From: Hordeum vulgare subsp. vulgare
Lineage: Eukaryota > Streptophyta > Magnoliopsida > Poales > Poaceae
Direction of reading: 5' to 3'
Assembly: GCF_904849725.1 (NCBI RefSeq)
Contig: NC_058524.1
Location: forward strand, 29,047,001 to 29,111,000
DNA: 64,000 nucleotides
Shown here piece by piece: positions 61,759 to 64,000 of the stretch (positions are counted from its first letter, which is position 1; every line of letters starts with the position of its first letter). The translations under genes were made by a program, and so were the position numbers. Below the pieces are notes generated by a model. It had not been told where the DNA came from. It did not search any database and saw only the letters and a list, made by a program, of their open reading frames with translations.

Positions 61759-62305
61759 TACCATAGAGACACCAGCTGCAAGGACAATGGTCGGCGTCAC
61801 TCTGACTTTTTTTAGCACCAGTGATGCTGCATGGTGAGAGACGCTAGAGATAGCGTCAGCGTCGTGTCTCGTCGGACCGGCGTTGGTGTCGCGGTGGAGA
61901 CGTTCGTGCTGCAACCTCATTTTCCGTAGAAGATCGTGTGAGCTGGAGAAGGTCATACGTGGAAAAGAAAGGAAGAGAAAGTAGTGTCTAGATCCTAAGA
62001 AACGAAAGGAAGACTCACTACCCCGCAAAAAAGAAAAAAAAAAAAAAAAGACTCACTGTATTGCGTGAATCTAATGTCACACGCGTCTGAATCGTATGGC
62101 TAATCAGCCAGAAGATATCATCCGGTTGATCCGTAGTATGGGCCTTTATTATGTACCTTCGTTGTCAGATTGCCTGATACTCCATAATTCCTTAAATAGC
62201 AACATGTTGTCTGGGGCAGCCATGTCCGGCCGGTTTATACGGCGTATCTATGGGCTATACACGCTAATGTATCTGGTTTGTTTGACTTTTTTGTAATGTC
62301 ATGTA

Positions 62306-62384
62306 CTTCCTTTATAAATTAATATAAGAGTGTTTAAATAACTAAAATAATGACAAACGTTTTTATATTAGTTTACGAAGGGAG
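62306..62384. mobile_element. Stowaway MITE, 79 bp
   Basis: CTTCCTTTATAAATTAATAT at the left and an inverted partner (atattagtttacgaagggag) at the right, flanked by TA at 62304-62305 and 62385-62386. Confidence 0.88.
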
Positions 62385-62386
62385 TA

Positions 62387-63373
62387 GAATTTATTATTTT
62401 TGATTGATTGTAAGTTTTTTTTGATAGCTTACCAAGCTAGCTGCTTGCTACGTAAAATTTATTATCATCAGATTAAATAGTGCCATCTAGTGTATAAAAA
62501 TCATCAGATCACCTGACGTGTATAGAGGAGGTCATGCGACAAAATAAGTTTTTTAAAAGGTCAATGGACAACATAAGAACCCTCACACGAAAATTGCTTT
62601 TGGAGCTCGGTCTCTTTGGTGACCTTTAAATTTGAAATCTAAAATTCATATTTTTACATTTTCAAATGTTTTGAAAAAGATACAGAGATGAGTCAGGACG
62701 TAACACATGTGTGCATAAATTCTCAAAAAAATAAGTTGAAATAAGATTTTAAAAAAAGACAAACATGGGACTTTTGATATTTAAAGGTATTTCATACTAA
62801 AATTTACATGCATACACGTAACATCTTCTTTACATGCATTTTTTTAATTTTTTAAAACCAAAAAAATAAAATTTGAATTTTTGAAAAAATGAGCTCGGCC
62901 TCCAAACATTCGTTACGCAGGCCATGTAGTAAAAATTATACGGCTACAGCCTACTCCTTGATTCGAATCTCTGTCCAAATATGTTTTCAAACCAACTTCA
63001 ACCGGCCGACCCAAACGGACGATGATTTTGTTTGCTTTTTGTTTGTTTGGGTCGACAACCGCTCGGCGTCCGTTCATTTTTTTGGATCGATCGTGCGTCC
63101 AACGCGGTCGACCCATTTTATGTCCGTACATTTAGATTAAAAAGGTCTGCATGTCAATGCCCAAGAATTCATGCCAGCATCATTGCCAGCGACCGACATA
63201 CATTGCCAACCTACATAAATCCATCACGCAGTTCATCCTGACACACTTGCCAGCGGCCGGCACACATGCCAGCACATCAAAAGGGGCGGAAATTCGACCA
63301 CACCATGTCGGCTCGTGGTCATGCCAGCACACTTGCGGGCATACAAAATAGGGACTGTGATCTCCGTCGCAGA
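62387..63373. other. Intergenic, partly 3' flank of NAM-associated gene
   Basis: AT-rich to about 62900. The stretch 63000-63130 is rich in gtccg/ggtcga motifs (gggtcgacaaccgctcggcg), a composition I associate with the ends of grass DNA elements. A run of gccagc motifs follows at 63170-63330. No gene is seen. Confidence 0.4.
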
Positions 63374-63925
63374 TCACAACTGATCGACCTTGAGCATTTT
63401 GACTTGCATCTTCTCGAACCATAGCCTCTTCTTCGGCAAGACGGTATTCAGATCAACCTTCATGATCTCCACGCCTGTCTTCATGCTTACGACGGCCACT
63501 TCTTTTGTCATGGTCTTGACATTCGTGGCCTCGATCTCGAACATCTTGGCTTGCTTCACCTCCTCCAACTCAAACATCTTGGCTTGCCTCTCCGCATCCA
63601 TTTCGAGCCTTCTCCTTTGAATTTCGAAGAATGCATGCATTTGCGCTTCTCCTCCCTCGAGCCCTTCTTGCTTATCATGCTCTCCACCTATTCAAGCAAG
63701 GCGGTCGACGTTGCGTCCCGCTTGTCCTCCTTTTTCGAGTTGGTCTTCCCCCGTGTCTGGGCCTTCTCGCCACCATGATCCTCCACAACTTCTTTCCCCT
63801 CACGCGCCAAGAGGGTGACATATTACGCCTTGAACTTCTCCTCCCCGTTGATGATAGTCCAACAATGGACGAGATGGAAGGCTTTGTCGTCGTGATGAGC
63901 CGTGCTGGCTAGGGTTTACCCCTAC
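63374..63925 (-). pseudogene. NAM-associated C-terminal domain gene, partial, two stops
   Basis: The minus strand reads continuously from an acceptor-like ctag near 63911: AHHDDKAFHLVHCWTIING, FKA-stop, YVTLLAREGKEVVEDHGGEK, KTNSKKEDKRDATSTALLE-stop, VESMISKKGSREEKRK. It then continues with a long helical segment containing IQRRRLEMDAERQAKMFE and ends KMLKVDQL-stop at 63374. The pattern is the No-apical-meristem-associated C-terminal domain, often in transposon-linked genes annotated GST T3-like. In-frame TAA (63823-63825) and TAG (63688-63690) interrupt it. The N-terminal half lies beyond the window or is missing. It is related in type to the gene at 44262-46066 but is a different subfamily. 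Confidence 0.75.
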
Positions 63926-64000
63926 CTACAACAAGGCCTCCCTCGTTGTGCTGCGACGGCGACGGCAGCTACCTCGCCCCTTGCAACCTGGCGTGCCTCC

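Overview
This is plant nuclear DNA, and the repeats point to a Triticeae grass (wheat, Aegilops or barley type). The evidence is an Angela/BARE1-class Copia element with ~1.8 kb LTRs starting TGTTGGAATTATGCCC, Stowaway MITEs with CTCCCTCC ends, large CACTA elements, a PIF/Harbinger element and Helitron ends with the grass-type hairpin. The class assignments come from motifs I read in the sequence. Family names are recognition from memory and were not searched.

Layout. 1-2748: Helitron ends and unassigned DNA. 2749-5107: a class III peroxidase gene (minus strand, two exons, intact) with a MITE behind its 3' end. 5459-10695: a complete PIF/Harbinger element (TTA target duplication) carrying a broken transposase, an apparently open Myb/SANT-like ORF and a captured C-terminal piece of a mitochondrial acyl carrier protein gene. 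10770-14385: a truncated CACTA element and tandem copies of a short unit (called U here) that preserves the Harbinger empty site. 14546-16229: a decayed B3-domain gene. 16681-19519: an Angela-type fragment (minus). 19522-21490: a second peroxidase copy, nearly identical but frameshifted. 22207-23868: an AT-rich element of unknown class.

23884-46361 is a Russian-doll locus. A DNA element or gene coding for a NAM-associated/Myb-like protein (often annotated GST T3-like) is split by a 19.9 kb CACTA element (24375-44258, GGT duplication). The CACTA is itself split by a young Angela/BARE1-like Copia element (32208-41162, AGAAG duplication). The CACTA encodes a small spliced coiled-coil/membrane protein, a TNP2 transposase and a second long protein ending in a Ulp1-like C48 protease domain; the last two carry nonsense mutations.

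46952-50527 is a second Copia element with 435-440 bp LTRs and most of its reverse transcriptase deleted. 50528-52203 is unassigned, GC-rich at first. 52204-61417 is a largely non-coding LTR retroelement holding tandem repeats, a nested AT-rich element and a Helitron inside its 3' LTR. 61604-62384 has two Stowaway MITEs. 63374-63925 is the C-terminal half of another NAM-associated gene (minus, two stops).

The only clearly intact host gene is the peroxidase at 3747-4841. Nearly everything else is transposon or decayed gene. Several insertions can be verified inside the window because an uninterrupted duplicate of the target is also present.
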